DNA of 46,336 nt from Craterilacuibacter sinensis. GTDB taxonomy: Bacteria > Pseudomonadota > Gammaproteobacteria > Burkholderiales > Chromobacteriaceae. The first letter of the stretch is position 1. Every line of letters begins with the position of its first letter. The stretch spans positions 1-46,336 of the forward strand of contig NZ_WSSB01000017.1 of assembly GCF_009831765.1 (NCBI RefSeq), read 5' to 3'. Shown here piece after piece: positions 1-7,945 of the stretch. Below the pieces are notes generated by a model. It made no database searches. It was given only the letters and a program-made list of their open reading frames with translations, and was not told the origin of the DNA. Both the position numbers and the translations under genes were made by a program.

Positions 1-1
1 C

Positions 2-61
2 GTTAAAGGCGAAGCCGGTACCGTGATCTCGACCGAAAAAGCCGGTATCGAGTGGTACTGA
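2..61 (+). CDS. C-terminal end of an unidentified protein (5' truncated by window)
   Basis: An open frame enters from the left edge and ends at TGA 59-61. It encodes only 19 residues, ending in GIEWY. The stop lies 24 bp before a strong intrinsic terminator, which supports a real gene end. The fragment is too short for me to assign a family. Confidence 0.5.
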   Translation, partial: VKGEAGTVISTEKAGIEWY

Positions 62-85
62 TCATTTCCCAGCGGATCTAGCCAA

Positions 86-110
86 AGCCAGCCTTACCGG
101 CTGGCTTCTT
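86..110 (+). terminator. Intrinsic terminator of the truncated leftmost gene
   Basis: An 8-bp perfect stem AGCCAGCC/GGCTGGCT (86-93 with 99-106) encloses a 5-nt loop and is followed by a T-rich TCTTT tract. It lies just after the stop codon at 59-61. Confidence 0.75.
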
Positions 111-146
111 TACCAAGGCTGCGGTCTGAAGCTTGCGTTAAACCAT

Positions 147-178
147 AAAAAAGGCCGGCCCAAAGGGCCGGCTTTTTT
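147..178. terminator. Bidirectional intrinsic terminator
   Basis: The stem GCCGGCCC/GGGCCGGC (154-161 with 165-172) has an AAA loop. Six A precede it and six T follow it, so it can work on both strands. It separates the plus-strand gene on the left from the minus-strand araC-type gene on the right. Confidence 0.85.
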
Positions 179-192
179 CTCTGACGGGCACA

Positions 193-1020
193 TCACTCAT
201 TCTGCCGGCTACGATATTCGCCCGGGGTCATACCCCGATGGCGCTTGAAAGTCATGGCCAGATGCGAGGCTGAATTGAAGGCCAGACGGTCGGCAATCTC
301 CTGTATCGGCAAACGCGTGGCAAACAGCAGATAATCTGCCGCCTCCATTTTCTTGTCGATCAGATAGGCATGAAATGGCTTGCCAAAGAAGCGCTTGAAA
401 AAGCGGCTGAAACTGGACTCGGACATATGGACCAGACTTGCCGCATGCGCAATATCCAGCGGCTCAGACAGGTGCTCGCGGATGTATTCGCTGATGGTCA
501 GACACAGCTGGATATCCCGCTGTTCGACCGGATGATTCTGCTCCGAAGCCAAAGGGTGCCATTCACGCGCCGTACTGAGCGTATGCAGTATCTGCAGGAT
601 GGAAATCAGATACTCCATGCGAAAGCTATTGCGGATCATGAAAAAATCACGCCGCGCATGCATGGCGGTGCCGCCGTGAAACAGCAGGCCGGCAAAACCA
701 TGGCGCAGCAGATCCTGGATAGGCGTGAGATAGTGCGAGTTGAAAAATTCCGGCCCCAGGCGGGCCAGATTGATCGCCAGCGAATCCCAGCGCGCATCGG
801 CGGTTCGAACCGTCACATGGTGCCGGACAAAAGGCGAGATAAATAACACGGCATCCGCCGCCAGCTCGACCGGCTCTGCCGTTCCGATCGCGACCAGCAC
901 GCCTTCGCTACGGGGAAACACCAGCTGGCTGTAAGGATGAAAATGCGGCGCACTGTCCTGCTGCTGTTGCAGCTTATCAAACAGGGTAAAGTCGAGGCGG
1001 TTGTCAAAAGCGTAATCCAC
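193..1020 (-). CDS. AraC-family transcriptional regulator with N-terminal cupin-like domain
   Basis: This is a DNA-binding regulator of about 275 aa. The last ~105 residues form the two helix-turn-helix AraC module, with the typical second HTH and closing RGMTPGEYR motif. The N-terminal half contains HFHPYSQLVF, which fits a cupin ligand-sensing fold. The frame stays open to 1203, but that would overlap xthA. I chose the GTG at 1020 because GGGAG lies about 6 nt upstream and the length then matches the family. The target genes and ligand are not evident from the neighbours. Start confidence is moderate; the family assignment is firm. Confidence 0.85.
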   Translation of the reverse strand: MDYAFDNRLDFTLFDKLQQQQDSAPHFHPYSQLVFPRSEGVLVAIGTAEPVELAADAVLFISPFVRHHVTVRTADARWDSLAINLARLGPEFFNSHYLTPIQDLLRHGFAGLLFHGGTAMHARRDFFMIRNSFRMEYLISILQILHTLSTAREWHPLASEQNHPVEQRDIQLCLTISEYIREHLSEPLDIAHAASLVHMSESSFSRFFKRFFGKPFHAYLIDKKMEAADYLLFATRLPIQEIADRLAFNSASHLAMTFKRHRGMTPGEYRSRQNE

Positions 1021-1121
1021 ACAGGCTCCCAGGCATTCGGCTTGCCGGCCATCATCCGGCAAGCCGGCCTCCCTGCCAACATGGATAGCACATACTCTTG
1101 ATTCAGAACAAATAGTAAGGA

Positions 1122-1898
1122 CTATTCCGCTGCCAGTGTCAGCACCACCGGCGTGTGATCGGATGGACGCTCCCATTTGCGCGGCACCTTGTCGATATCG
1201 CAAGCCAGCGCCCGCGCCTTAAGCGAATCGCTGATCAGAATGTGGTCGATGCGCACGCCAAGATTGCGGCGGAACATCATCGCACGGTAGTCCCACCAGC
1301 TGTACTGCTTGTCGTCCTGATTAAACAGGCGGAAAGAATCGGACAAGCCAAGCGCAATCAGGCGGAAGAAGGCGGCGCGCTCGGGTTCCGAGCACAAGAC
1401 CTTGCCCTGCCAAGCCTCGGGGTCATATACATCGCGGTCGTCGGGTGCGATATTGTAGTCACCCAGCAAGGCGAAATCGGTATGTGCAGCCACTTCGCTT
1501 GCCACATAGCCTTCCAGTGCCGCGAGCCAGGCAAGCTTGTACGGGTACTTTTCCGAGTCGACCGCCTCGCCGTTGACGAAGTAGGCACACATCACGCGCA
1601 CCCCGCCTACCGTGGCGGTGATCACCCGGCGCTGTACATCGTCGTAACCGGGAATACCGCTGACCACATCGCTTAAGGTCAAAGGGCTGCGCACCAGAAT
1701 CGCCACGCCGTTATACGTTTTTTGTCCCAGCCAGGCTGCGCGGTAACCGGCCGCCTCGATCTCTTCCTGCGGAAACTTGTCCTGATCCAGCTTCAGCTCC
1801 TGCAGGCACAAGACATCGACCGGATTATCCTGCAGCCATTGCAAGACTTGTGGCAGGCGCACCTTGAGAGAGTTGACATTCCAGGTAGCCAATTTCAT
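1122..1898 (-). CDS. xthA: Exodeoxyribonuclease III
   Basis: This enzyme has AP endonuclease and 3'-5' exonuclease activity in base-excision repair. The 258-aa protein has the EEP-superfamily metal site: N7 (ATWNVN), E34 (LQELK), D147 and N149 (LLGDYN), and the D247-H248 pair (SDHTP). I use the ATG giving MKLATWNVNS, as in E. coli XthA; the frame extends eight codons further upstream. An AT-rich palindrome (GTTTAAT/ATTAAAC, 1926-1941) lies about 30 bp upstream and probably overlaps its promoter. It is a single gene, and its downstream neighbour is the AraC regulator on the same strand. Confidence 0.96.
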   Translation of the reverse strand: MKLATWNVNSLKVRLPQVLQWLQDNPVDVLCLQELKLDQDKFPQEEIEAAGYRAAWLGQKTYNGVAILVRSPLTLSDVVSGIPGYDDVQRRVITATVGGVRVMCAYFVNGEAVDSEKYPYKLAWLAALEGYVASEVAAHTDFALLGDYNIAPDDRDVYDPEAWQGKVLCSEPERAAFFRLIALGLSDSFRLFNQDDKQYSWWDYRAMMFRRNLGVRIDHILISDSLKARALACDIDKVPRKWERPSDHTPVVLTLAAE

Positions 1899-1925
1899 CA
1901 ATAAACCCAATCCGTTAAACAATAC

Positions 1926-1941
1926 GTTTAATCAATTAAAC
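1926..1941. promoter_or_regulatory. AT-rich palindrome in the xthA upstream region
   Basis: GTTTAAT-CA-ATTAAAC is a perfect 7-bp inverted repeat. A further GTTAAAC lies at 1914-1920. The palindrome is 28 bp upstream of the xthA start, where an operator or promoter would be expected. No known regulator motif is recognised. Confidence 0.4.
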
Positions 1942-1961
1942 AACACTCGCCGCAAGAAACA

Positions 1962-1991
1962 TTGTCAGCCCGCTCACCTGCGGCCTAGAAT
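1962..1991 (+). promoter_or_regulatory. Sigma70-type promoter of a small unit
   Basis: TTGTCA (1962-1967) and TAGAAT (1986-1991) are separated by 18 bp. Transcription would start near 1998, just before the Shine-Dalgarno at 2009-2014 of the ORF at 2021. No other plus-strand gene lies downstream before the terminator at 2207. Confidence 0.6.
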
Positions 1992-2020
1992 CAAATCGTC
2001 ATATCAACGGAGAGAGCCTT

Positions 2021-2200
2021 TTGCGAGCTCAAGACAAGCGTTTGCAGCACACCGATGCACGGGCAATTTGCCCGACGCAGAATCCGAATCGTACCACCCT
2101 GACCCCGATTGCGCCGTCATTCGCGCTGCGCACCCCCACCTTCCGCCACCGCCATACGCTGGGTTCACCCGAGCGGGACGAGCCGGAAGCCAGCCGCTGA
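2021..2200 (+). CDS. Small Arg/Pro/Thr-rich protein, 59 aa, TTG start, unknown function
   Basis: The frame starts at TTG 2021, seven nt after a GGAGAG Shine-Dalgarno, and ends at TGA 2198-2200. A sigma70-like promoter (1962-1991) precedes it and an intrinsic terminator starts 6 bp after the stop, so it forms a complete transcription unit. The protein is basic and has no hydrophobic segment or signal peptide. Its C-terminal third is rich in Arg and His (TFRHRH) and it ends in PERDEPEASR. I do not recognise a family. The alternative is a noncoding small RNA in the same unit. Confidence 0.5.
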   Translation: MRAQDKRLQHTDARAICPTQNPNRTTLTPIAPSFALRTPTFRHRHTLGSPERDEPEASR

Positions 2201-2206
2201 TAATGC

Positions 2207-2232
2207 AAAACCGCCCGTTATCGGGCGGTTTT
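2207..2232. terminator. Bidirectional terminator between the small unit and the porin
   Basis: The 11-bp perfect stem AAAACCGCCCG/CGGGCGGTTTT (2207-2217 with 2222-2232) has a 4-nt loop. It can end the plus-strand small unit and the minus-strand porin gene (stop at 2251). Confidence 0.85.
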
Positions 2233-2250
2233 GCTTATACCGGAACCTGC

Positions 2251-3342
2251 CTAGAACGAGTGGGAAACACCGACCCCCAAGGTGTATTCGCTATCGGTGC
2301 CGCTGCCGCTATAAAACGGCACGTTCTGGCCATATTTGACATGGCCATACGAGACATAGCTCATGGTGCGTTTGGAAATCTGGTAATCGGTACCGACAAC
2401 CCACTGCTTGTAGCCGGTGTCTGACTGTTTGGAGCCGTTTGCGTCAACATCCCAGCCATAGGCGTAGGTCAGGCGCGGCGTGAAGTTGCCCAGGCTATAG
2501 GACGCGGTCAGCTCGGCCTCGCGGGTTTTGTAGTTAGTGTTCCCCAGCGTGTCAAAACCCGGATTTGCTGCCGGCCACAGGTTGCCACCATAACCTCTGG
2601 TTTGCTGATAGCCAGCGGCCAGATACAACGGGCCTTCGCTGTACATCAGTTCGAAACGCTGCCCCAGAGCAGGAGATGTCTCAGCCTCATTATTGTTCTG
2701 ATAATTCAGATAGCTATACGCAGCAGTAAAAGCATCCCAGTTATACGACACGCCGAAGTTGAAGGTGTTCTGCTTGGGCTGGCCATTGCCCGGCTCGCTA
2801 AAACCGTACAACAGGGCAAAGTCGAGACCTCCGAGCAGAGTCGGGCTGTCGTAGCGGATGGCGCTGTCCACCCTGCCATCGGTGCGGGTAAATATATTGC
2901 TGCCGTTGACGTGGGTGTTGCCGTTATACGTCCATGGGTCGACGTACTCCATATTCGAGTTCTGAAAGGTGCTGATGCGGCCCAGCTTGACCGAGCCCCA
3001 GTCATCCGAGGCCAGGCCGACGAAGCTGTCACGTGTGGCAAAGGTATTGCCCGACCCGCCATCGGTAAAATCAATACCCTGCTCGAGCTGCCAGATCGCC
3101 TTCAGGCCATTGCCCAAGGCTTCATTGCCGCGAAAGCCGATATGCGAGTTCACACCGGATGCGCTATCTATCTCGGTGGTAGCGCCAAATGAACCCGCAG
3201 TCTGGCCTGCGCTGTTATCCGGATAGGTCGCCGTCGCCGTCTTGTTGCGGGCAATCTCGCCGGTCATCTTGCCGTAGATTTCCACATCGGCCATTGCCGC
3301 TGCCGGCAAGGCAGCGATGGCCAACACCATTAATTTTTTCAT
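2251..3342 (-). CDS. Gram-negative trimeric outer-membrane porin
   Basis: This is a general diffusion beta-barrel of the Neisseria/Burkholderia porin type, 363 aa. It has a signal peptide (MKKLMVLAIAALPAAAMA, cleavage before DVEIYG), repeated amphipathic beta strands, a PVDP-like loop region and a terminal ...GVSHSF. The final Phe is the BAM recognition signal. Two in-frame ATGs lie two codons apart; AGGAG is 9 nt from the one used here and 3 nt from the upstream one (3348). It is monocistronic, with a terminator downstream and lysP separately transcribed upstream. Confidence 0.9.
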   Translation of the reverse strand: MKKLMVLAIAALPAAAMADVEIYGKMTGEIARNKTATATYPDNSAGQTAGSFGATTEIDSASGVNSHIGFRGNEALGNGLKAIWQLEQGIDFTDGGSGNTFATRDSFVGLASDDWGSVKLGRISTFQNSNMEYVDPWTYNGNTHVNGSNIFTRTDGRVDSAIRYDSPTLLGGLDFALLYGFSEPGNGQPKQNTFNFGVSYNWDAFTAAYSYLNYQNNNEAETSPALGQRFELMYSEGPLYLAAGYQQTRGYGGNLWPAANPGFDTLGNTNYKTREAELTASYSLGNFTPRLTYAYGWDVDANGSKQSDTGYKQWVVGTDYQISKRTMSYVSYGHVKYGQNVPFYSGSGTDSEYTLGVGVSHSF

Positions 3343-3435
3343 ATCCATAGTCTCCTGTGAAACCCACATCCACCCCAGCAGCACAAGCCTGAAACAGGGT
3401 TGCACGCAGCCTTGTGCAAACCCCTTACGTTTTAG

Positions 3436-4932
3436 TCAACTATCATCCGCTTTGCGCGCAGGCTCTACCCTGGGCGGGAATTGCATCTCGTCTATCCGCA
3501 CAAACCGGGTCTTGTGTTTGATGCGGTAAACCAGCCACACCAGCAAAAACAGCGGCAAACCGATATAGGTGGCGATGATGCCGTTCCAGTTGATATTGGC
3601 CTCGAAAAAGGCTTCATAGTTTTGCCCGAGCACGATAAACAGGCACAAGCTGAAGGCGAACAGGGGGCCGAAGGGAAAGAAGCGCGCACGGTAAGGCAGT
3701 TCGGACAAGGAACGCCCTTGTGCGATAAAGCCCTTGCGGAAACGGTAGTGCGAAATGGCAATACCCAGCCAGGCAAGAAAACCGCATAGCCCGGACAGAT
3801 TGAGCAGCCACAGGTAAATCACCTGATCACCGACCAGCGAGGTAAAAAAGCACAAGGCCCCAACCACAGTCGTCATCAGCAGCGCGTAAATCGGGATGCC
3901 GTTCTTGCTGAGTTTGGCAAACACCTTGGGCGCCTGCCCGTCCAGCGCCATCGAATACAGGGTACGGGTAGAGGCGTACATGCCCGAATTGCCCGCAGAC
4001 AGAATGGCCGTGAGGATCACCGCATTCATGATGGACGCCGCCGCCATGACGCCGCTTTTTTCGAGCACCAGGGTAAAGGGCGAGACCGCGATATCCTTGA
4101 CATTGCTTCTGAGCAGCAAGGGATCGTTATACGGCAGCAACAGGCCGATCATCAGAATGGACAGCACATAGAAGATCAAGATACGCCAGAACACCTGACG
4201 TATGGCTTTGGGTATGGTTTTTTCCGGATGCTCGGCCTCGCCTGCCGTGATACCGATCAGTTCGGTCCCCTGATAGGAAAAGCCGGCAATCATCGCCACA
4301 CCGATAATAGCGCCCAGACCACCGACAAACGGCGCCTCTCCCATGGTGAAATTGGATAGCCCCGGTGCCGGCCCCTTGCCCAGCACACCCAACAGCATAA
4401 AGACACTGGCCAGCAGGAACACCACCACTGCGGCGACCTTGACCATGGAAAACCAGTATTCCCCCTCGCCGAAACTCTTGACCGAAAAAGCATTCAGCAA
4501 CACAAAGATGGTCAAAAACAGAGCACTCCACCAGTAACCGGGCACGTCGGGAAACCAGAATGCCATCACAATCTGCGCCGCCACCAGTTCAACGGCGATG
4601 GTCACCGCCCAGTTGAACCAGTAATTCCAGCCCTGGGCAAAGCCGAAAGCCGGATCGACAAAACGCTCGCTATACAGGGTGAACGAGCCGGATTCGGGCA
4701 TATACGCCCCCATCTCGCCGAGGCTGGACATCAGGAAATACACCATGATGCCGATCACCAGATAAGCCACCACCGCGCCCCCCGGCCCGGCCTGCGCAAC
4801 CGAAGCGCCGGAGGCGACAAACAGGCCGGTGCCGATGGCTCCGCCTATCGCGATCATGGTCAGATGGCGTGCCTGCAAGCTGCGATGCAGCCCTGTTGTT
4901 GTCTGTTCTTGTGCGCCAGCTTCGCTACTCAT
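3436..4932 (-). CDS. lysP: Lysine-specific amino-acid permease (LysP-like, APC family)
   Basis: This is an inner-membrane proton-coupled amino-acid symporter of 498 aa with about 12 transmembrane segments. The first helix has the APC signature GGAIGTGLFVASG. Stretches such as SVKSFGEGEYWFS, QGTELIGI, AGEAEHPEKTIPKAIRQVFW, AGNSGMYASTR and LGIAISHYRFR closely follow my recollection of E. coli LysP, so lysine is the most likely substrate. AGGAG lies upstream of the ATG at 4932. The gene is separated from prlC by a terminator at 5023-5053, so it has its own promoter in 4933-5022. Confidence 0.88.
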   Translation of the reverse strand: MSSEAGAQEQTTTGLHRSLQARHLTMIAIGGAIGTGLFVASGASVAQAGPGGAVVAYLVIGIMVYFLMSSLGEMGAYMPESGSFTLYSERFVDPAFGFAQGWNYWFNWAVTIAVELVAAQIVMAFWFPDVPGYWWSALFLTIFVLLNAFSVKSFGEGEYWFSMVKVAAVVVFLLASVFMLLGVLGKGPAPGLSNFTMGEAPFVGGLGAIIGVAMIAGFSYQGTELIGITAGEAEHPEKTIPKAIRQVFWRILIFYVLSILMIGLLLPYNDPLLLRSNVKDIAVSPFTLVLEKSGVMAAASIMNAVILTAILSAGNSGMYASTRTLYSMALDGQAPKVFAKLSKNGIPIYALLMTTVVGALCFFTSLVGDQVIYLWLLNLSGLCGFLAWLGIAISHYRFRKGFIAQGRSLSELPYRARFFPFGPLFAFSLCLFIVLGQNYEAFFEANINWNGIIATYIGLPLFLLVWLVYRIKHKTRFVRIDEMQFPPRVEPARKADDS

Positions 4933-5022
4933 GCCTTGTGCTCCTGTCTGAGAGACGCCTGTCTACTCAAAATAGCAGGCCAATGTAATTTCTCCCCCTT
5001 CAGGCATCCCAAATGGAAACAA

Positions 5023-5053
5023 AAAAGCCACCGGATTTACACCGGTGGCTTTT
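5023..5053. terminator. Bidirectional terminator after prlC
   Basis: The 12-bp perfect stem AAAAGCCACCGG/CCGGTGGCTTTT (5023-5034 with 5042-5053) has a 7-nt loop. It lies 24 bp beyond the prlC stop. Confidence 0.85.
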
Positions 5054-5076
5054 GAATGGAAACATATAGTTTGTGC

Positions 5077-7110
5077 TTAATGCACCGCTTCAACCATGCC
5101 GCCATGGCGCAATAGCGCGTCGATCTGAGGGTCACGACCACGGAAGGCACGGAAGGATTCCAGCGCCGGGCGCGAACCGCCTACGGCCAGAATCTCGTTC
5201 CAGAAACGTGCACCAGTTTCCGGGTTGGCGCCGCCCGCTTCTTCGAATGCCGCGTAGGCATCGGCCGACAACACTTCCGCCCACTTGTAGCTGTAATAGC
5301 CGGCGGCATAGCCGCCACCGAAGATATGGCTGAACGAGTTGGGGAAGCGGTTATAGGCCGGCGGACGGTTGACGGCCACCTCGTCACGCACCGCGTCCAG
5401 CAGCGCCATCCAGTCGCCGTCAGCATCCATCTCGTGGTACATGCGCATGTCGAACAGCGAAAACTCCAGCTGGCGCACCGTCATCATGCCGTTCTGGAAA
5501 TTCTTGGCCGCGATCATCTTGTCAAACAGCAGCTTGGGCAGCGGCTCGCCGCTGTCCACCTGCGCCGTCATGCCCTGCAGCACATCCCATTCCCAGCAGA
5601 AATTCTCCATAAACTGCGATGGCAGCTCGACTGCATCCCACTCGACGCCGGAAATACCGGACACGCCCAGCTCGTCGACGCGGGTCAGCAGGTGGTGCAG
5701 GCCATGACCGAACTCGTGGAACAGGGTGATCACTTCGTCGTGGGTAAATACGGCTGGCTTGTCGCCAACCGGGCGGGTGAAGTTGCAGGTGAGGAAGGCC
5801 ACCGGCTTTTGCACCTTGCCAGCCTTGGCGCGGCGGCCGAATACGTCGGCCATCCACGCGCCCGGACGCTTGCCTTCGCGCGCGTAAAGATCAAGGTAAA
5901 AACCGCCGATCAGCTCGCCATCCTTGACGATCTCGAAGTAGTCCACATCGTCGTGCCATACCTTCGCCTCCGCCTTGCGGATGTCGACGCAGTACAGGGT
6001 TTTCACCACGCCGAACAGGCCGTCCAGCACGCGCGGCTCAGGGAAGTATTGCTTGAGCTCCTGCTCGGAGAAGGCATAGCGCTGTTCGCGCAGCTTTTCG
6101 CTGGCGTAGGCGATGTCCCACGCTTCCAGCGACTCCAGACCCAGCGTTTCGCGGGCAAAGGCTTCCAGCTCGGCGCGGTCTTGCGCCGCATACGGCTTGG
6201 CGCGCACCGCCAGATCGCGCAGGAAGGCAATCACCTGCTCCGGCGACTCGGCCATCTTGGTGGCCAGCGACAGCTGGGCGTAGGAGTCAAAACCCAGCAA
6301 CTGCGCTTCTTCGCGTGCCAGTTTCAGCTTCTCGCGCATAATGGGGGTGTTGTCCTGCTCCGCCGGGCCGAATTCTGACGCGCGCTTGGCGTAGGCTTCA
6401 TACACCTCGGCGCGCAGTTCACGCTTGTCGGCATACTGCATCACCGGGAAATAGCAAGGAAACTGCAGGGTCAGCTTGAAGCCTTCCTTGCCATCGGCCG
6501 CCGCCATCGCGGCAAACATGGCACGCGCGTCGTCCGGCACACCGGCAAGCTCAGCTTCATCGGCAATGATTTTCACCCAGGCATCGGTCGCGTCCTGCAC
6601 ATTCTCGGAAAACTTGGCCGACAGCTCGGACATGCGCGTCGATACCTCGACATAGCGCGCCTTCTGCTCGTCCGGCAGCTCGGCGCCAGCCAGACGGAAG
6701 TCGCGCAGCGCATTTTCGATCACGGTCTTGCGCGCCTGTGGCCAGGCAGCAAAATCGCCGGCGGCACGCAAAGCCTGATACTTGGCGAACAGCTCAAGGT
6801 TCTGCCCAAGCTCGGTGCCGAACAAGGACACCTTGGGCAGAGCGGCATTGAACGCATCGCGCATGCCGTCCATGTTGAGCACGCTATTAAGGTGGTAGAC
6901 CGCATTCCATGCGATCCCCAGCCGCTCGGTGGCATCGGTCAGCGGGCCTTCGACATTGTCCCAGCCCGGGGTGTCGCTATTGGCGGTCACAGCAGCGACG
7001 GCGGCACGCGCCTCGGCCAGCAGCTGGTCGATGGCGGGCGCGACATGCTCGGCGCGGATTTCATCGAAACGGGGCAGGCCAGAAAAATCGAGCAGCGGGT
7101 TGGTATTCAT
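5077..7110 (-). CDS. prlC: Oligopeptidase A (M3 family zinc metallopeptidase)
   Basis: This cytoplasmic thimet-type oligopeptidase degrades short peptides, including cleaved signal peptides. At 677 aa it is close to the E. coli protein. The zinc motif HEFGH is at 465-469 (TLFHEFGHGLHHLL), and the third-ligand region SGVEWDAVELPSQFMENFCWE follows about 27 residues later. The ATG at 7110 gives MNTNPLLDFSGLPRFD, the expected N-terminus; AAGGA lies 11 nt upstream. It is divergent from the gamma-carbonic-anhydrase gene, with only 71 bp between the starts. Confidence 0.95.
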   Translation of the reverse strand: MNTNPLLDFSGLPRFDEIRAEHVAPAIDQLLAEARAAVAAVTANSDTPGWDNVEGPLTDATERLGIAWNAVYHLNSVLNMDGMRDAFNAALPKVSLFGTELGQNLELFAKYQALRAAGDFAAWPQARKTVIENALRDFRLAGAELPDEQKARYVEVSTRMSELSAKFSENVQDATDAWVKIIADEAELAGVPDDARAMFAAMAAADGKEGFKLTLQFPCYFPVMQYADKRELRAEVYEAYAKRASEFGPAEQDNTPIMREKLKLAREEAQLLGFDSYAQLSLATKMAESPEQVIAFLRDLAVRAKPYAAQDRAELEAFARETLGLESLEAWDIAYASEKLREQRYAFSEQELKQYFPEPRVLDGLFGVVKTLYCVDIRKAEAKVWHDDVDYFEIVKDGELIGGFYLDLYAREGKRPGAWMADVFGRRAKAGKVQKPVAFLTCNFTRPVGDKPAVFTHDEVITLFHEFGHGLHHLLTRVDELGVSGISGVEWDAVELPSQFMENFCWEWDVLQGMTAQVDSGEPLPKLLFDKMIAAKNFQNGMMTVRQLEFSLFDMRMYHEMDADGDWMALLDAVRDEVAVNRPPAYNRFPNSFSHIFGGGYAAGYYSYKWAEVLSADAYAAFEEAGGANPETGARFWNEILAVGGSRPALESFRAFRGRDPQIDALLRHGGMVEAVH

Positions 7111-7181
7111 CGTTATGTCATCCTTGGTCGGGGCTCGCCTGTATGATAGGCAGCATCAAACGACAAGATGAGGACAGCCCG

Positions 7182-7715
7182 ATGAATCACAACCTGCGTT
7201 CTTTTGATGGCATCACACCAAATGTGGCCGCTTCGGCCTATATCGACCCGGCAGCCGTGGTCATCGGTGAGGTCACACTGGAAAAAGACAGCTCGGTATG
7301 GCCGTATGCGGTCATTCGCGGCGACGTAAACAGCATCACCATCGGTGAAGGCAGCAATGTGCAGGACTTCGCCATGTTGCATGTCTCCCACAAAAAAGAA
7401 TCCGATCCGCTGGGCGCGCCGCTAGTCATCGGCAAGCATGTGACCATCGGCCACCATGTGACGCTGCACGGCTGCACCATAGACGACGAGGTGCTGGTCG
7501 GCATCGGCTCCATCGTGCTGGATCGTGCGCATATCGAAAAGCATGTACTGGTCGGGGCAGGTTCGCTGGTGCCGCCGGGCAAACGGCTGGAGTCGGGCCA
7601 TCTGTATCTAGGCAATCCGGTGAAAAAGGTGCGCGCGTTGACGGCAGACGAGATCGCCTATTTCAAGTACTCGGCCGAGCACTATGTGCGGCTGATGAAT
7701 AAGCACAAGGGCTGA
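7182..7715 (+). CDS. Gamma carbonic anhydrase family hexapeptide-repeat protein (YrdA-like)
   Basis: This 177-aa cytoplasmic left-handed beta-helix protein has many hexapeptide turns (ASAYIDPAAVVIGEV, SNVQDFAMLHV, VTIGHHVTLHG, GIGSIVLDRA). His residues in MLHVSH and IGHHVTLHG fit the metal-binding His of the family. The start follows GAGGA by 6 nt; the frame is open further upstream but would run into the prlC promoter. YrdA-type proteins are widespread and often show little carbonic anhydrase activity, so the reaction is uncertain. Confidence 0.88.
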   Translation: MNHNLRSFDGITPNVAASAYIDPAAVVIGEVTLEKDSSVWPYAVIRGDVNSITIGEGSNVQDFAMLHVSHKKESDPLGAPLVIGKHVTIGHHVTLHGCTIDDEVLVGIGSIVLDRAHIEKHVLVGAGSLVPPGKRLESGHLYLGNPVKKVRALTADEIAYFKYSAEHYVRLMNKHKG

Positions 7716-7736
7716 AGAGCAGCGAACTGAAACCCT

Positions 7737-7760
7737 GCAGGCGCGGACTCCCGCGCCTGC
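7737..7760. terminator. Strong GC hairpin downstream of the YrdA-like gene
   Basis: The 10-bp perfect stem GCAGGCGCGG/CCGCGCCTGC has an ACTC loop. No T tract follows, so it may be an attenuating or 3'-protecting hairpin, not a classic terminator. Confidence 0.45.
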
Positions 7761-7838
7761 GTCCACCTCCTGCCACGACGGCTGAAGCACGCTTCCAGCT
7801 GCACGCAGCACCCGCTGCCATACATGCACACAAATCAT

Positions 7839-7873
7839 CTGTCACCTGAAAAACCATCCTTTGCCAGTGACAG
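7839..7873. promoter_or_regulatory. Inverted repeat CTGTCAC-N21-GTGACAG upstream of dsdX
   Basis: Two perfect 7-bp arms (7839-7845 and 7867-7873) lie 73-107 bp upstream of the dsdX start. This is a plausible place for a LysR-type activator such as DsdC to bind, but the arm spacing is longer than a usual T-N11-A site and no known DsdC consensus is matched. Confidence 0.35.
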
Positions 7874-7945
7874 GGCAACAGCTGTCTAATCGCTCCCATC
7901 AGGCACGCTCACGATGCGTAAGCGGCCAATATTCCGGGAGATGTC

